Shown here: positions 23,048 through 32,013 of the stretch, piece by piece
How positions within the stretch are numbered: position 1 is the stretch's first letter
Layout of the letters: each line of letters starts with the position of its first letter
Assembly (NCBI GenBank): GCA_017516765.1
Contig: JAFXBE010000008.1
Span: 1-43,123 of the forward strand
DNA: 43,123 nucleotides
Origin: Clostridia bacterium
Lineage (GTDB): Bacteria; Bacillota; Clostridia; Christensenellales; Aristaeellaceae
Direction of reading: 5' to 3'
Translations under genes and position numbers: made by a program
Notes under the pieces: model-generated
What the model was told of the DNA's origin: nothing
Databases searched by the model: none
The model's input: only the letters and a program-made list of their open reading frames with translations

Positions 23048-25434
23048 AACGGTCTTTGATTCGGACAAAATTGGAAAACGAGTTACAGCCGAGAAAACGT
23101 CTGCTCCTTGCCGCGGGTGTGGCCTTCTTTGCCGGCTGCCGTCTGTGCGGTCTGGTGTACGGAGGCGCATGGATGTGGATTCTGGTGGGGCTGGGATTGC
23201 TGCTGGGCGCTGTTTTGTTGTTTGGCAGGCGCAGCGTGACTGCAGCGGTGTTGGTCTGCTTCTTCGGTTTCGGACTTATTCGGATGTGGCCTTCGCTGCA
23301 CCCCCGAATCCCTGCTCCGGGCAGCTATGAGCAGATTACCGGCTATGTCTGGGGCGAGGGCAGGCTGCGCAGCGATAACCGTATTTCCTTTACCCTGACG
23401 GAGATCGCGCTGGATGGGCACAAAGTGCCGGGACGCGCCTACTGCACCTTTCATTATGATGAGGGCGAGCCGCCGCAGCTGTTTGACGGCGCAAGGGTAT
23501 CCATGCCCGGGCGGTTGTACCTGCCTGCCGGGAAAAGCGGCGCATCCCGGTTTGATCTCCGGGAATGGATGCTGAGCAACGGCATGCGCTTCGGTATAGC
23601 CGCTTCACAGGAAATGGCTGTGGAAAACACCCCGGAGACCGCACCGGTCAAGAATTGGGCGTACCGGCTGAAGAAGGTTTTCCGGGCATCGCTGGACAAC
23701 ACCATGGGCGATGGGGCAGACCTTGCCATGGCATTGCTGTTCAGTGATAAGACCGGCATGCAGGAACAGGAAAAAGCGGCGTTTGAACGCATGGGTATCG
23801 CCCATGTTATGTCGGTATCGGGTCTGCATGTGGGCATTGTGGGCAGTTTGCTCTACTGGCTGCTGGGACTTGTTGGGCTCAGGAAGAGCCGCTGGGGCAT
23901 TCTGGCGGCTTTTCTGGCGGGCTATTGCGCGCTGACCGGCTTTTCGGCAGCCTCCATGCGTGCGGCGGTCATGCTGCTGCTGTATTACGGCGCAGGTATG
24001 CTGAAACGCCCCGGCGACCCTCTGGACGATCTGGGCATTGCAATGATTGTACTGCTGCTGGTACAGCCGACCCATGCGTTTTCTGCGGGGCTGGCGCTGT
24101 CGGTGTCGGCAGTGCTGGGCATCTATCTTCTGAAACCTGTACTGGCACGGTATACATTGGAAAAGCTGCGTAAGCCCTCCGGCGATCCGGAGCAGTACCG
24201 GGGGTTGGGGATCAAAGCGTTGAAAAACCGTCTGCATCGTTTCGGGTATCGGCTCGGCGACGGCTTTCTGTTCAGCTTGTCCGCACAGCTGGGTGTTTTG
24301 CTGCCCACGGCGTATTATTTTCATCAGCTCCCGATTTACGGGGTTTTCATCAATGTGCTGCTGGTGCCCTATGTGAGCCTGCTGGTGCCGGTGGAGCTGG
24401 CTGCGCTTGTTCTGTCGCCGGTGCCGATGGTGGGGCAGCTGGCAGGACGGGGCGCCGCTGTGATGGGCAGATTGCTCCTGTGGGCTGTGGAGCAGCTGAA
24501 CCGGCTGCCCATGGCAACCGTTAAGATCGGCAGTGTGGCTGCCTGTTGGCTTGCGGCCGGTCTGGTCATCGTGCTGGCTGTCTCCTTTGCAGTGCGAGCA
24601 AAGGCATGGAAACGGCTGGGAACGATCGTTCTTGCAGCTTCGGTCGCCTGCACAGGTGTAGCTGTCTTCACACCGCCCGCCACCCGGTATGTGCAGCTGG
24701 CGGTAGGGCAGGCGGATGCAGCCCTGCTTTTTGACCGGGGAACCACCATTGCCATCGATGTGGGCGTTGACGGCGATGCCACGCTGGATTATCTGGTCGA
24801 TGCCGGTCGGGATATCGATGTGCTCTACCTGACCCATCTGCATATCGATCATGCAGGCGGCGTGCCATGGCTGCTGGATAACGGCGTTGAGATCGGACAG
24901 ATCTATCTGCCCATCGGAGCGGAGCATCAGCGGCTGGATGCGGATTCCCTTGCTGTGCTGGAACGGATCCGGCAGGAGGGGATCCCGGTTCGGGAAATCG
25001 CAGCGGGCGAAAAGCACACCTACCCAACGGTCACGATCACATCTTGCTGGCCAATAGCAGAGACCCTGCGCACCGGGCAGGATGCCAACGACCTGCCCAT
25101 GGTGCTCCGCATCGAAATGGGCGGCTATACCATCCTCAATACCGCCGATCTGACGGGGCATTACGAAAACTACGCTGCTCAGCCGGCAGATGTACTCAAG
25201 GTGGCGCACCACGGCAGCAGCGAGAGCACCCGGGATGCTTTTTTGGATGTTGTAAACCCGCAGCTGGCGTTGATCAGCTGTACATCGGGCAGCAGCTATC
25301 TGCCCGGGCCGGAGACGCTGGAGAGGCTGGAAAGCCGGGGTATACAAATTTTCCGTACGGATACATCCGGCGATATTACCCTGTATGTAAAGAACGGTCG
25401 GCTGGTGGCAGCGCCCTATAAGGAGGCACCATGA
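23044..25434 (+). CDS. comEC: ComEC/Rec2 DNA-uptake channel protein
   Basis: 796 residues from the ATG at 23044 that overlaps the ispF stop (ATGA). N-terminal membrane helices (LLLAAGVAFFAGC onward) and an OB-like segment lead into the competence domain from about residue 250 (GIAHVMSVSGLHVGIVGSLLYW, FSAASMRAAVMLLLYY). Then come more helices and a C-terminal metallo-beta-lactamase-like domain (LTHLHIDHAGGVPWLL; VLKVAHHGSSEST). ComEC forms the inner-membrane pore for single-stranded DNA in transformation. Full length and intact, so natural competence is possible; ComEA is not seen here. Confidence 0.95.
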   Translation: MKRSLIRTKLENELQPRKRLLLAAGVAFFAGCRLCGLVYGGAWMWILVGLGLLLGAVLLFGRRSVTAAVLVCFFGFGLIRMWPSLHPRIPAPGSYEQITGYVWGEGRLRSDNRISFTLTEIALDGHKVPGRAYCTFHYDEGEPPQLFDGARVSMPGRLYLPAGKSGASRFDLREWMLSNGMRFGIAASQEMAVENTPETAPVKNWAYRLKKVFRASLDNTMGDGADLAMALLFSDKTGMQEQEKAAFERMGIAHVMSVSGLHVGIVGSLLYWLLGLVGLRKSRWGILAAFLAGYCALTGFSAASMRAAVMLLLYYGAGMLKRPGDPLDDLGIAMIVLLLVQPTHAFSAGLALSVSAVLGIYLLKPVLARYTLEKLRKPSGDPEQYRGLGIKALKNRLHRFGYRLGDGFLFSLSAQLGVLLPTAYYFHQLPIYGVFINVLLVPYVSLLVPVELAALVLSPVPMVGQLAGRGAAVMGRLLLWAVEQLNRLPMATVKIGSVAACWLAAGLVIVLAVSFAVRAKAWKRLGTIVLAASVACTGVAVFTPPATRYVQLAVGQADAALLFDRGTTIAIDVGVDGDATLDYLVDAGRDIDVLYLTHLHIDHAGGVPWLLDNGVEIGQIYLPIGAEHQRLDADSLAVLERIRQEGIPVREIAAGEKHTYPTVTITSCWPIAETLRTGQDANDLPMVLRIEMGGYTILNTADLTGHYENYAAQPADVLKVAHHGSSESTRDAFLDVVNPQLALISCTSGSSYLPGPETLERLESRGIQIFRTDTSGDITLYVKNGRLVAAPYKEAP

Positions 25435-26459
25435 ACCATACTGCATTTTTCGATTTGATCAAGAAAGGCGCCATCGGAGATGCGTACCTGATGGAAGGCC
25501 CCGAGGAATACATCAAGCAGCAGGCTTTGGAGCGGCTGAAGGAAAAGCTGCTGCCTGCCGGGCTGGAAGAAATGAACCTGACCGAGCTGACCGACCCGGA
25601 TGCGGATGCCCTGATCGCTGCCGCCGAGACCTTGCCCTTTATGGGGGAGAAGCGGCTGGTGGTGGTTCGGGAGCTGAGCCTGCTCACTGCCGGCAAAAAA
25701 GCGGTGGATGAGGACAAGGTGAAGGCCATTGCCGAGTATGTAGGCAATATTTCTCCCAGCACCTGCCTTGTTTTCTATGTAAAGGGCAAGGCGGACGGGC
25801 GCAAGAAGCTCTATACCCTGTTAAAGAAGAAGAACGCCATTGTGGATTTTTCGCCCATGAGCGACGCGGAATGCGCAGGCTGGGCAGCCAAGACCATGCA
25901 GCGTATGGGCAAGACCCTGGACCGCAGCTGTGCGGAGAAACTGGTCTTTACCGTTGGCAGGGATGCTGCGCTTCTGAAGCAGGAAATGGAGAAGCTGGCT
26001 GCCTACCTCAGCGACCGCCCCGCTGTTACTCCTGAGGATATCGATGCCGTCTGCACCCGATCCACCGAATATACGGTGTTCCAGATGGTGGATGCACAGG
26101 TGGCGGGCAACAATCTGCAGACCTTTGCCTATCTGCGGGATCTGCTCCGGGCGGGCGAGGAGCGCATCATGGTGCTTGCCATGCTGCTGCGCCAGTACCG
26201 AATCCTCTACCATATGCGCTGCATGCTGGACGAAAAAACGCCCCAGCAGTCCCAGGCGCAGCTGCTGGGCATCCCGCCCTTTGCGGTGGGGCGCACCCAG
26301 CAGCAGGCGAAGCGTTTCGACAAAGAACGGCTGCGGCAGGCCTACGATATGCTTCTGGACTATGAGCAGGGCATCAAATCCGGCAGGCTGCCCATGGAGG
26401 CATGCGCCGAGAATGCCCTGCTGCGGCTGGAGCAGATCCTTCGGGGCAAGCCGGAGTGA
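25431..26459 (+). CDS. holA: DNA polymerase III delta subunit
   Basis: 342 residues, typical HolA. It opens the beta clamp as part of the clamp loader. Recognised by the start DAYLMEGPEEYIKQQALERLKEKL, LPFMGEKRLVVVREL, the central CLVFYVKGKADGRKKLYTLLKK, VGRDAALLKQEMEKLAAYL, and the C-terminal LLRQYRILYHMR and LLDYEQGIKSGRL helices. It overlaps comEC by 4 bases; comEC-holA adjacency is frequent in Firmicutes. Confidence 0.95.
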   Translation: MNHTAFFDLIKKGAIGDAYLMEGPEEYIKQQALERLKEKLLPAGLEEMNLTELTDPDADALIAAAETLPFMGEKRLVVVRELSLLTAGKKAVDEDKVKAIAEYVGNISPSTCLVFYVKGKADGRKKLYTLLKKKNAIVDFSPMSDAECAGWAAKTMQRMGKTLDRSCAEKLVFTVGRDAALLKQEMEKLAAYLSDRPAVTPEDIDAVCTRSTEYTVFQMVDAQVAGNNLQTFAYLRDLLRAGEERIMVLAMLLRQYRILYHMRCMLDEKTPQQSQAQLLGIPPFAVGRTQQQAKRFDKERLRQAYDMLLDYEQGIKSGRLPMEACAENALLRLEQILRGKPE

Positions 26460-26483
26460 TCCTTTGGCATACGGGAAAAAAAC

Positions 26484-26512
26484 TTGCCCTTGCTACAGGT
26501 TTTTGGTATGAT
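26484..26512 (+). promoter_or_regulatory. Putative promoter of the XRE-cupin / acyl-CoA synthetase operon
   Basis: TTGCCC (26484-26489), a 17-base spacer and TATGAT (26507-26512), about 100 bases before the GTG start of the XRE-cupin gene. Confidence 0.55.
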
Positions 26513-26609
26513 GGCTTCATTGCTGTACACGGGCGTTTTGTCTGTACGGCAGCCCACATCTAACAAACGATATTCCGCTCTGTTTGAGCCAAAAGGAGGC
26601 GCGTCCGCT

Positions 26610-27164
26610 GTGTCCGATACTGTGAAGCAGGTAGCCATGCGAATTCTGGATCTTCGAGAGATCTCGGACTACACCGTCGAGGAAATGGCAGAAGCACTGG
26701 AGGTACCCGTAGAAGAATACCGCAAATACGAAAGCGGCGAAGAGGATATGCCCATCAGCTTTCTGGTAAAGCTGGGCGAAGTGTTCCATGTGGATATGAC
26801 CGAGCTGCTCACCGGCGAAACGCCGCGGCTGAACGTGCTCAGCGTAACCCGCGCCAGCAAGGGCCGCGAGGTGAACTGCCACGACCAGTATGTCTACAAG
26901 AACCTGGCCTATAATTTTATGAACCGCAAGATCGAGCCCATGTACGTTACCGTACCGCCGGATGTGAACAAGAAGCTGGAGCCCAACAGCCACGACGGGC
27001 AGGAATTCGATTACATCCTTTCCGGCTCCCTGCGTCTGGTCATTGGCAAGCACGACATCGTGCTCTGCCCCGGCGACAGCGTGTACTACGATTCCCGCTA
27101 CCCCCATGCCATGCAGGCTGTGGGCGAGGAACCGGTACAGTTCCTTGCGATCGTTATCCCGTAA
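26610..27164 (+). CDS. XRE helix-turn-helix regulator with C-terminal cupin domain
   Basis: 184 residues from a GTG at 26610 with AAAAGGAGG upstream. The N-terminal helix-turn-helix is at about 10-65 (LREISDYTVEEMAEALEVPVEEYRKYESGEE); the C-terminal cupin is at about 110-184 (NSHDGQEFDYILSGSLRLVIG, LCPGDSVYYDSRYPHAM). The cupin His and Glu-like residues suggest ligand or metal sensing. It lies 40 bases upstream of the acyl-CoA synthetase-GNAT gene; this pairing is common in Clostridia, so it probably regulates that gene in response to a carboxylate or acyl-CoA (inference). Confidence 0.92.
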   Translation: MSDTVKQVAMRILDLREISDYTVEEMAEALEVPVEEYRKYESGEEDMPISFLVKLGEVFHVDMTELLTGETPRLNVLSVTRASKGREVNCHDQYVYKNLAYNFMNRKIEPMYVTVPPDVNKKLEPNSHDGQEFDYILSGSLRLVIGKHDIVLCPGDSVYYDSRYPHAMQAVGEEPVQFLAIVIP

Positions 27165-27204
27165 GGGTGTATCAACAAGCCGTACTAAAGGAGTTTGGTA
27201 ACCG

Positions 27205-29358
27205 ATGCTTGCAGACCGCTATATTCGAACGGATCTGTGTTCTCAGGAAGATTTTGAGAAGAGTTTTACCCTCAATGTGCCGGAGCATTTTCATTTTGCT
27301 TACGACATTGTAGATGAATACGCACGCATTTCTCCCGAAAAGCCCGCTTTGATCTGGGCAGACTTGAAGGGCAACGAACGCCGCTTCAATTTCGGCGAGA
27401 TCGCCCGCCTGAGCGACAAGGCAGCCAATGTGTTTGCTGCGCAGGGACTCAAGAAGGGCGACCCGGTCATGCTGATGCTCAAGCGCCGCTGGCAGTACTG
27501 GATCGCTGCGGTGGGTCTGCTCAAGGTGGGCTGCGTGCTCATCCCCGCCACGGCACAGCTGCAGAAGAAGGATATCGTCTACCGTGTGCAGGCCTCCAGC
27601 GCCCGTGCCATTATCTGTGTGGAAGAGGACGAGGTGCGCAGCCATGTGCTGGCTTCTGCTGCGGATTGCGATACCCTGCAGTGCCTGTGGACGCTGGGCG
27701 AGTGCGAGGGCTTCCTCGACTTCGATGCTCAGCTGGAGGCGGCTTCTCCCGTGTGGGAAAAGCCCGCCGAGCTGCCCGCAAACGATGATATCATGCTCAT
27801 GTACTTCACCAGCGGCACCACCGGCATGCCCAAGATGGCTGCCCATAGCTGGACCTATCCCATTGCCCAGACCGTTACCGCCTACTACTGGCACAACGTG
27901 GGCGATGACGATATCCACATCGCCGTGGCCGATACCGGCTGGGCGAAGGCAGGCTGGGGTAAATTGTACGGTCAGTGGATCTGCGGCGCGACCCTGTTCG
28001 TGTACGATTTTGACCGCTTCGTTGCCGCCGATATGCTCGCCATGCTGGAAAAATACAAGGTGACCGCCTTCTGCGCCCCGCCCACCGTGTACCGCTTTAT
28101 GATCAAAGAGGATCTTGCCTCCTATGATCTGAGCCACCTGCGCTGGGCTAACTGCGCAGGCGAACCGCTGAACCCCGAGGTCTATGACCGTTTCCTGGAA
28201 GCCACCGGCATCAAGATCCACGAGGGCTTCGGTCAGAGCGAGACCACTCCCCTGCTGATGACCAGCAAGTGGATGGAGCCCAAGACCGGCTCCACCGGTC
28301 GTCCCTCCCCGGCGTACGATATTGCGCTGGTGGATGCTGACGGCAACGAGGTGGAGGACGGCGTGGAAGGCGAGATCGTGATCCGGCTGGATAAGGGTCA
28401 CCCGGCGGGTCTGTTCCTTGGCTACCACCGCAATCAGGAGCAGACGGATGCCGTGTTCTACAACGGTCTCTACCACACCGGCGACATGGCATGGCGCGAT
28501 GTGGACGGCTATTTCAACTTTATCGGCCGCAGCGACGATGTGATCAAGTCCAGCGGCTACCGCATCGGGCCCTTTGAGGTGGAAAGCGCCCTGCTGACCC
28601 ACCCCGCCGTGCTGGAGTGCGCCATTACCGCCGTACCCCACCCGGATCGCGGACAGGTGGTCAAGGCCACCATTGTGCTGATGAAGGGCTATCTGCCCAG
28701 CGAAGAGCTGAAGAAGGAGCTGCAGAAGCACGTCAAGCAGGTAACCGCGCCTTACAAGTATCCCCGTATCGTGGAATTTGTGGAGGAGCTGCCCAAGACC
28801 ATTTCCGGCAAGATCCAGCGCAAGCTGATCCGCACCGACGATTCCAAGGGCAGCGCGGAGAAACTGCAGGTGCGCCATGCTTCCATCGACGATGCCGAGC
28901 CGCTGCTGGCCTATCTGAACCAGATCGGCGGCGAGAGCGATAACCTGACCTTCGGTGCGGATGCCTTCGATGATATGACCGTGGAAAGCGAGAAGGAATA
29001 CATCCGGAGCATCGGCGAAAAGAGCGTGATGCTGGTGGGCATGATGGGCGAAGAGATCGCAAGCCTTGCCGCCATGAAGGTATTGCCCAAGGAGCGGCTC
29101 AGCCACCGCGCATCCCTGTCCCTGTCGGTAAAGAAGAAGTACTGGCAGCGGGGCATCGGTACCCAGATGCTGGGCAAGCTGATCGACCACGCCAAGCAGA
29201 ACGGTATCGAGGTGCTGGAGGTGCAGATCCGTGCCGACCACACCGCCGCCATTGCCCTGTGCAACAAGTGGGGCTTTGAGACCATTGGTACCTTCAAGCG
29301 CTTCCTGCGGGTGGACGGCGTGGATTATGATGCCGTACTGATGAATCTGTATCTGTAA
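27205..29358 (+). CDS. Acyl-CoA synthetase (MACS-like) fused to a GNAT acetyltransferase domain
   Basis: 717 residues. Residues 1 to about 550 are an AMP-forming acyl-CoA synthetase: LMYFTSGTTGMPKMAAH (ATP loop), GFGQSETTP, HTGDMAWRDVDGYFNFIGRSDDVIKSSGYRIGP hinge, and the catalytic Lys in PKTISGKIQRK (K536). Residues from about 555 to 717 are a GNAT domain (VRHASIDDAEPLL, a KKYWQRGIGTQMLGKL acetyl-CoA loop, IALCNKWGFETIG). The first part should activate a short or medium-chain acid to acyl-CoA. GNAT enzymes of the Pat type acetylate this same Lys in other synthetases, so the fusion may self-regulate, or may use the acyl-CoA directly. The ATG at 27205 has only a weak purine-rich site. Confidence 0.93.
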   Translation: MLADRYIRTDLCSQEDFEKSFTLNVPEHFHFAYDIVDEYARISPEKPALIWADLKGNERRFNFGEIARLSDKAANVFAAQGLKKGDPVMLMLKRRWQYWIAAVGLLKVGCVLIPATAQLQKKDIVYRVQASSARAIICVEEDEVRSHVLASAADCDTLQCLWTLGECEGFLDFDAQLEAASPVWEKPAELPANDDIMLMYFTSGTTGMPKMAAHSWTYPIAQTVTAYYWHNVGDDDIHIAVADTGWAKAGWGKLYGQWICGATLFVYDFDRFVAADMLAMLEKYKVTAFCAPPTVYRFMIKEDLASYDLSHLRWANCAGEPLNPEVYDRFLEATGIKIHEGFGQSETTPLLMTSKWMEPKTGSTGRPSPAYDIALVDADGNEVEDGVEGEIVIRLDKGHPAGLFLGYHRNQEQTDAVFYNGLYHTGDMAWRDVDGYFNFIGRSDDVIKSSGYRIGPFEVESALLTHPAVLECAITAVPHPDRGQVVKATIVLMKGYLPSEELKKELQKHVKQVTAPYKYPRIVEFVEELPKTISGKIQRKLIRTDDSKGSAEKLQVRHASIDDAEPLLAYLNQIGGESDNLTFGADAFDDMTVESEKEYIRSIGEKSVMLVGMMGEEIASLAAMKVLPKERLSHRASLSLSVKKKYWQRGIGTQMLGKLIDHAKQNGIEVLEVQIRADHTAAIALCNKWGFETIGTFKRFLRVDGVDYDAVLMNLYL

Positions 29359-29374
29359 AACAAACAGGAATAGC

Positions 29375-29404
29375 AAAAACCACCGGAATGCTCCGGTGGT
29401 TTTT
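29375..29404. terminator. Bidirectional terminator between convergent genes
   Basis: AAAAACCACCGG / CCGGTGGTTTTT, a perfect 12-base stem with a 6-base loop, between the acyl-CoA synthetase gene and the end of the cdaA operon. Confidence 0.92.
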
Positions 29405-29416
29405 GTTTCATATGCC

Positions 29417-29947
29417 TCATCCTTGCCGGACAAGGGTTTCCCACTCTTCCCGGCTGATGGCGTAGACATAGGTCAGCTCGTTTACGGGGTCGGCATATTC
29501 CTTGATCCGTTTCATCCCCGCTGCGGCGGCGGTGCTGTAGGAGGCTACGTTGGTATGCGCCATGTAGGAATACAACCGGTCATAGTCCAGATGCCGGAAC
29601 GCCCAGTCCCGCACCGCTCTTGCGGCTTCGCTGCCGTAGCCCTGCCGCCAGTAGTGCTTGTGGATGTGGTAACCGATCTCCGGTAAAATCTCCCCGTCGA
29701 TCTTCTGAGGCGTCAATCCGCAATCGCCGATGAATGCGCCGGTCTCTTTCAGGATCATCGCTAAGGCACCAAAGCCGTGCTCCCGGTAATTGTGCAGGTT
29801 CCAATCTACCCAGCGTCTGGTGGTGGCTTCGTCGTAGGGGGCGGGGTAGTGCTGCATGGTCTCCGGATCGGACAGGATCTCATAAATGGCGGGAAGATCG
29901 TCCGGGGTGTATTCCCGGAGGATGAGCCGCTTGGTCTCGATCACCAT
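29417..29947 (-). CDS. GNAT N-acetyltransferase (RimJ/RimL-like)
   Basis: 176 residues starting MVIETKRLILREYTPDDLPAIYEIL, the opening of the RimJ/RimL-type GNAT group (R-L-x-L-R). The acetyl-CoA loop is HKHYWRQGYGSEAARAV and the C-terminal strand YSYMAHTNVASYSTAAAAGM. It would acetylate an amine of a protein or small molecule; the substrate is unknown. The ATG at 29947 follows AAAGGAGG. It lies 13 bases after the rsmF-like gene and is probably the last member of the cdaA operon. Confidence 0.92.
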   Translation of the reverse strand: MVIETKRLILREYTPDDLPAIYEILSDPETMQHYPAPYDEATTRRWVDWNLHNYREHGFGALAMILKETGAFIGDCGLTPQKIDGEILPEIGYHIHKHYWRQGYGSEAARAVRDWAFRHLDYDRLYSYMAHTNVASYSTAAAAGMKRIKEYADPVNELTYVYAISREEWETLVRQG

Positions 29948-29960
29948 CTGCCTGCCTCCT

Positions 29961-31316
29961 TTATCCTCGTCTGAGCCCTTTGGGGTAGTGGTTCTTTACC
30001 TGACCGTCGCTGGCTTTGCCAAAGCCCAGACTGAGCCCGTCCAGCGTTACCAGACAGAAGCCGTTCAGTCCCTCGGGGGCGGGCAGTGTTTCGCCCCGCT
30101 GGTAGGCAGCGGCCTGTTTTTCGTCCACTGCCAGGTTGGGATAGCCGCCGCCGGTGGGCAGCCCCATGGCCAGCGCATGGTCGGGCATAAAGATCTTGCC
30201 CTTCATGCTGCCCAGCTGCAGCCCTGCCCGGAGCACCTTCAGCCCCTTCAGGGGTGGCAGGTCGGGGGCGGAGATGAGCATATCGCCGAAGCAGGCGTTG
30301 GCCTTTGGCAGATCGCCGCCAAAGGCTTTGCAGAAAGAGGCATAAGCCGCTGCCATGGCTTTGTCCGGCGGGGCAAGCTGCATGCCTGCGGGCTGGAATT
30401 CGGTGGCATTGGCATCGGCGGTATCCGCTTTGCGCAGCTGCGCCACAAAATGCCCTTCACCCTTGAATTGATGGGGGAACAGGTGCAGCATGCCCTCCGG
30501 TGCAGCCAGTTCTCTTCCGCTGCCGATGGGCAGGGCAAAGGGGACGGCGCACAGCTCCGGATGGCTGTTCAGCAGCCCGGCGACCACCTGCTCGTTTTCT
30601 TCAAGGTTCAGGGTGCAGGTGCTGTAGACCAACCGCCCGCCGGGACGCAGCATCTGCAACGCAGCCTGCAGGATGCGGGTCTGCCGGGCGGCGCAGCCTG
30701 CGGGAGAATCCTCGCTCCATTCCAGCCGGGTCTCCGGGTGGCGGCGGAACATGCCCTCGCCGCTGCAGGGGGCATCCACCAGAATGGCATCAAAGCAATT
30801 GTGCCAGCGGGCGCAGAGCTGATCCGGGTCGGCAGAGACCACCAGCGCATTGCAAACGCCCATGCGCTCGATGTTCCGGCTCAGGATCTTTGCCCGGGAG
30901 GGGACGGGCTCGTTGCATACCAGCAGCCCATCGCCGCCCAGCATACCGGCGATCTGGGTACTTTTGCCGCCGGGGGCGGCACACAGATCCAGCACCCGTT
31001 CGCCGGGCTTGGGTGCAAGCACTGAGACCGCTGTCATGGCGCTGGGTTCCTGAATGTAGTACGCGCCTGCCTCGTGCAGGGGGTGCGCCCCCAGCAGGCT
31101 GTCGTTGTGCAGATACCAGCCGCCCCCGTGCCACGGAACTGGCTCCAGCAGGTCGCTGTGCAGGGGGTGGGATCCCGGCAGGGGTTTTTGCGGGTTCAAC
31201 CGAAGCCCTCTGTGCCATGGCTCCTCCATGGCAGCAAAATAGAGCGCCGCATCAGGACCAAGCTGCTCCTGAATGCGGCGGATGAAGGCTTGCGGCAGGG
31301 GATACTGCTCATTCAT
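29961..31316 (-). CDS. RsmF-like rRNA m5C methyltransferase (NOL1/NOP2/Sun family)
   Basis: 451 residues. The SAM-dependent RNA cytosine-C5 methyltransferase core is complete: VLDLCAAPGGKSTQIA (SAM site), DAPCSGEGMFRRHPE (second catalytic Cys motif) and LVYSTCTLNLEENE (nucleophile Cys). A C-terminal region from about residue 320, with PDHALAMG and NHYPKGLRRG, matches the PUA-like tail of RsmF/YebU-type enzymes that modify 16S rRNA. The ATG at 31316 is preferred; a TTG one codon upstream is possible. It overlaps the end of the P-loop gene by 8 bases. Confidence 0.9.
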   Translation of the reverse strand: MNEQYPLPQAFIRRIQEQLGPDAALYFAAMEEPWHRGLRLNPQKPLPGSHPLHSDLLEPVPWHGGGWYLHNDSLLGAHPLHEAGAYYIQEPSAMTAVSVLAPKPGERVLDLCAAPGGKSTQIAGMLGGDGLLVCNEPVPSRAKILSRNIERMGVCNALVVSADPDQLCARWHNCFDAILVDAPCSGEGMFRRHPETRLEWSEDSPAGCAARQTRILQAALQMLRPGGRLVYSTCTLNLEENEQVVAGLLNSHPELCAVPFALPIGSGRELAAPEGMLHLFPHQFKGEGHFVAQLRKADTADANATEFQPAGMQLAPPDKAMAAAYASFCKAFGGDLPKANACFGDMLISAPDLPPLKGLKVLRAGLQLGSMKGKIFMPDHALAMGLPTGGGYPNLAVDEKQAAAYQRGETLPAPEGLNGFCLVTLDGLSLGFGKASDGQVKNHYPKGLRRG

Positions 31317-32010
31317 CAAGATCCACCAGCCAATCGGGTTTCATGATGGGGGTAAAGGGAAAATAGATCTCCTGCATGGCAGGGGGAAGCTGCTCCTTCA
31401 GATGGGGCATGCCTGCCACCATGGCTACCGGAACGTCCAACTTTTCGGATACATTCTCCAGAATCGTCTGGGCATGTGTCAGATCGTCGGCGGTGGTATG
31501 TTCCTGCAGGTTGGCGTTGTTCACCAGTGCATCGGGGGTCATACGGGCTTTTTGCCCGATGAGGGTATACAGCTCTGCAATGTCCTCTTCCGTGCCGCTG
31601 AGGGGACGATTGGGGTTGACCACATACAGCATGGTGATCTCGTCCCGGCGTTCGCTCAGCTGGGGGGCGTAGCGACCCAGCGCGGTAGCACCGGTATCGT
31701 CGCCGCCCACGTCGATGATCACCCGGTCGAAGTCCTGCTCGAACACTGCCATAATATTGGCGGGCAAAGCGGGGATATCCACCGTGCTCATGGCAAAGGA
31801 GGGCATGAACACCTCGATGCCTGCAGCCTTGAGCCGGTCGCTCTGCTCCGCACTGCGGAAATAGGGGTTTACGATGTCCAGATCCACCAGCGCAATGCGG
31901 CTGTCCGGCTCCAGGCGGCGCAATTCCAAAGCAAGGGCAAGGCTCAGTTCGGTCTTGCCGCTGCCGTAGTTGCCCACCAGGATGGTATATCTGCTCGTTG
32001 GCAGTTGCAT
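31309..32010 (-). CDS. P-loop ATPase, MinD/ParA-like
   Basis: 233 residues. Walker A is ILVGNYGSGKTELSLALAL at the N terminus; the DLDIVNPYFRS segment and the IIDVGGDDTG Walker-B-like strand give the layout of SIMIBI-class NTPases such as MinD, ParA or CobQ. The deviant K of MinD (K-G-G-x-x-K) is absent. No membrane-targeting helix is obvious at the C terminus. The gene sits inside the cdaA operon, 3 bases after the repeat-containing membrane protein and overlapping the rRNA methyltransferase. Role unknown; a nucleotide switch acting with the membrane protein is a guess from position only. Confidence 0.8.
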   Translation of the reverse strand: MQLPTSRYTILVGNYGSGKTELSLALALELRRLEPDSRIALVDLDIVNPYFRSAEQSDRLKAAGIEVFMPSFAMSTVDIPALPANIMAVFEQDFDRVIIDVGGDDTGATALGRYAPQLSERRDEITMLYVVNPNRPLSGTEEDIAELYTLIGQKARMTPDALVNNANLQEHTTADDLTHAQTILENVSEKLDVPVAMVAGMPHLKEQLPPAMQEIYFPFTPIMKPDWLVDLDE

Positions 32011-32013
32011 GGA

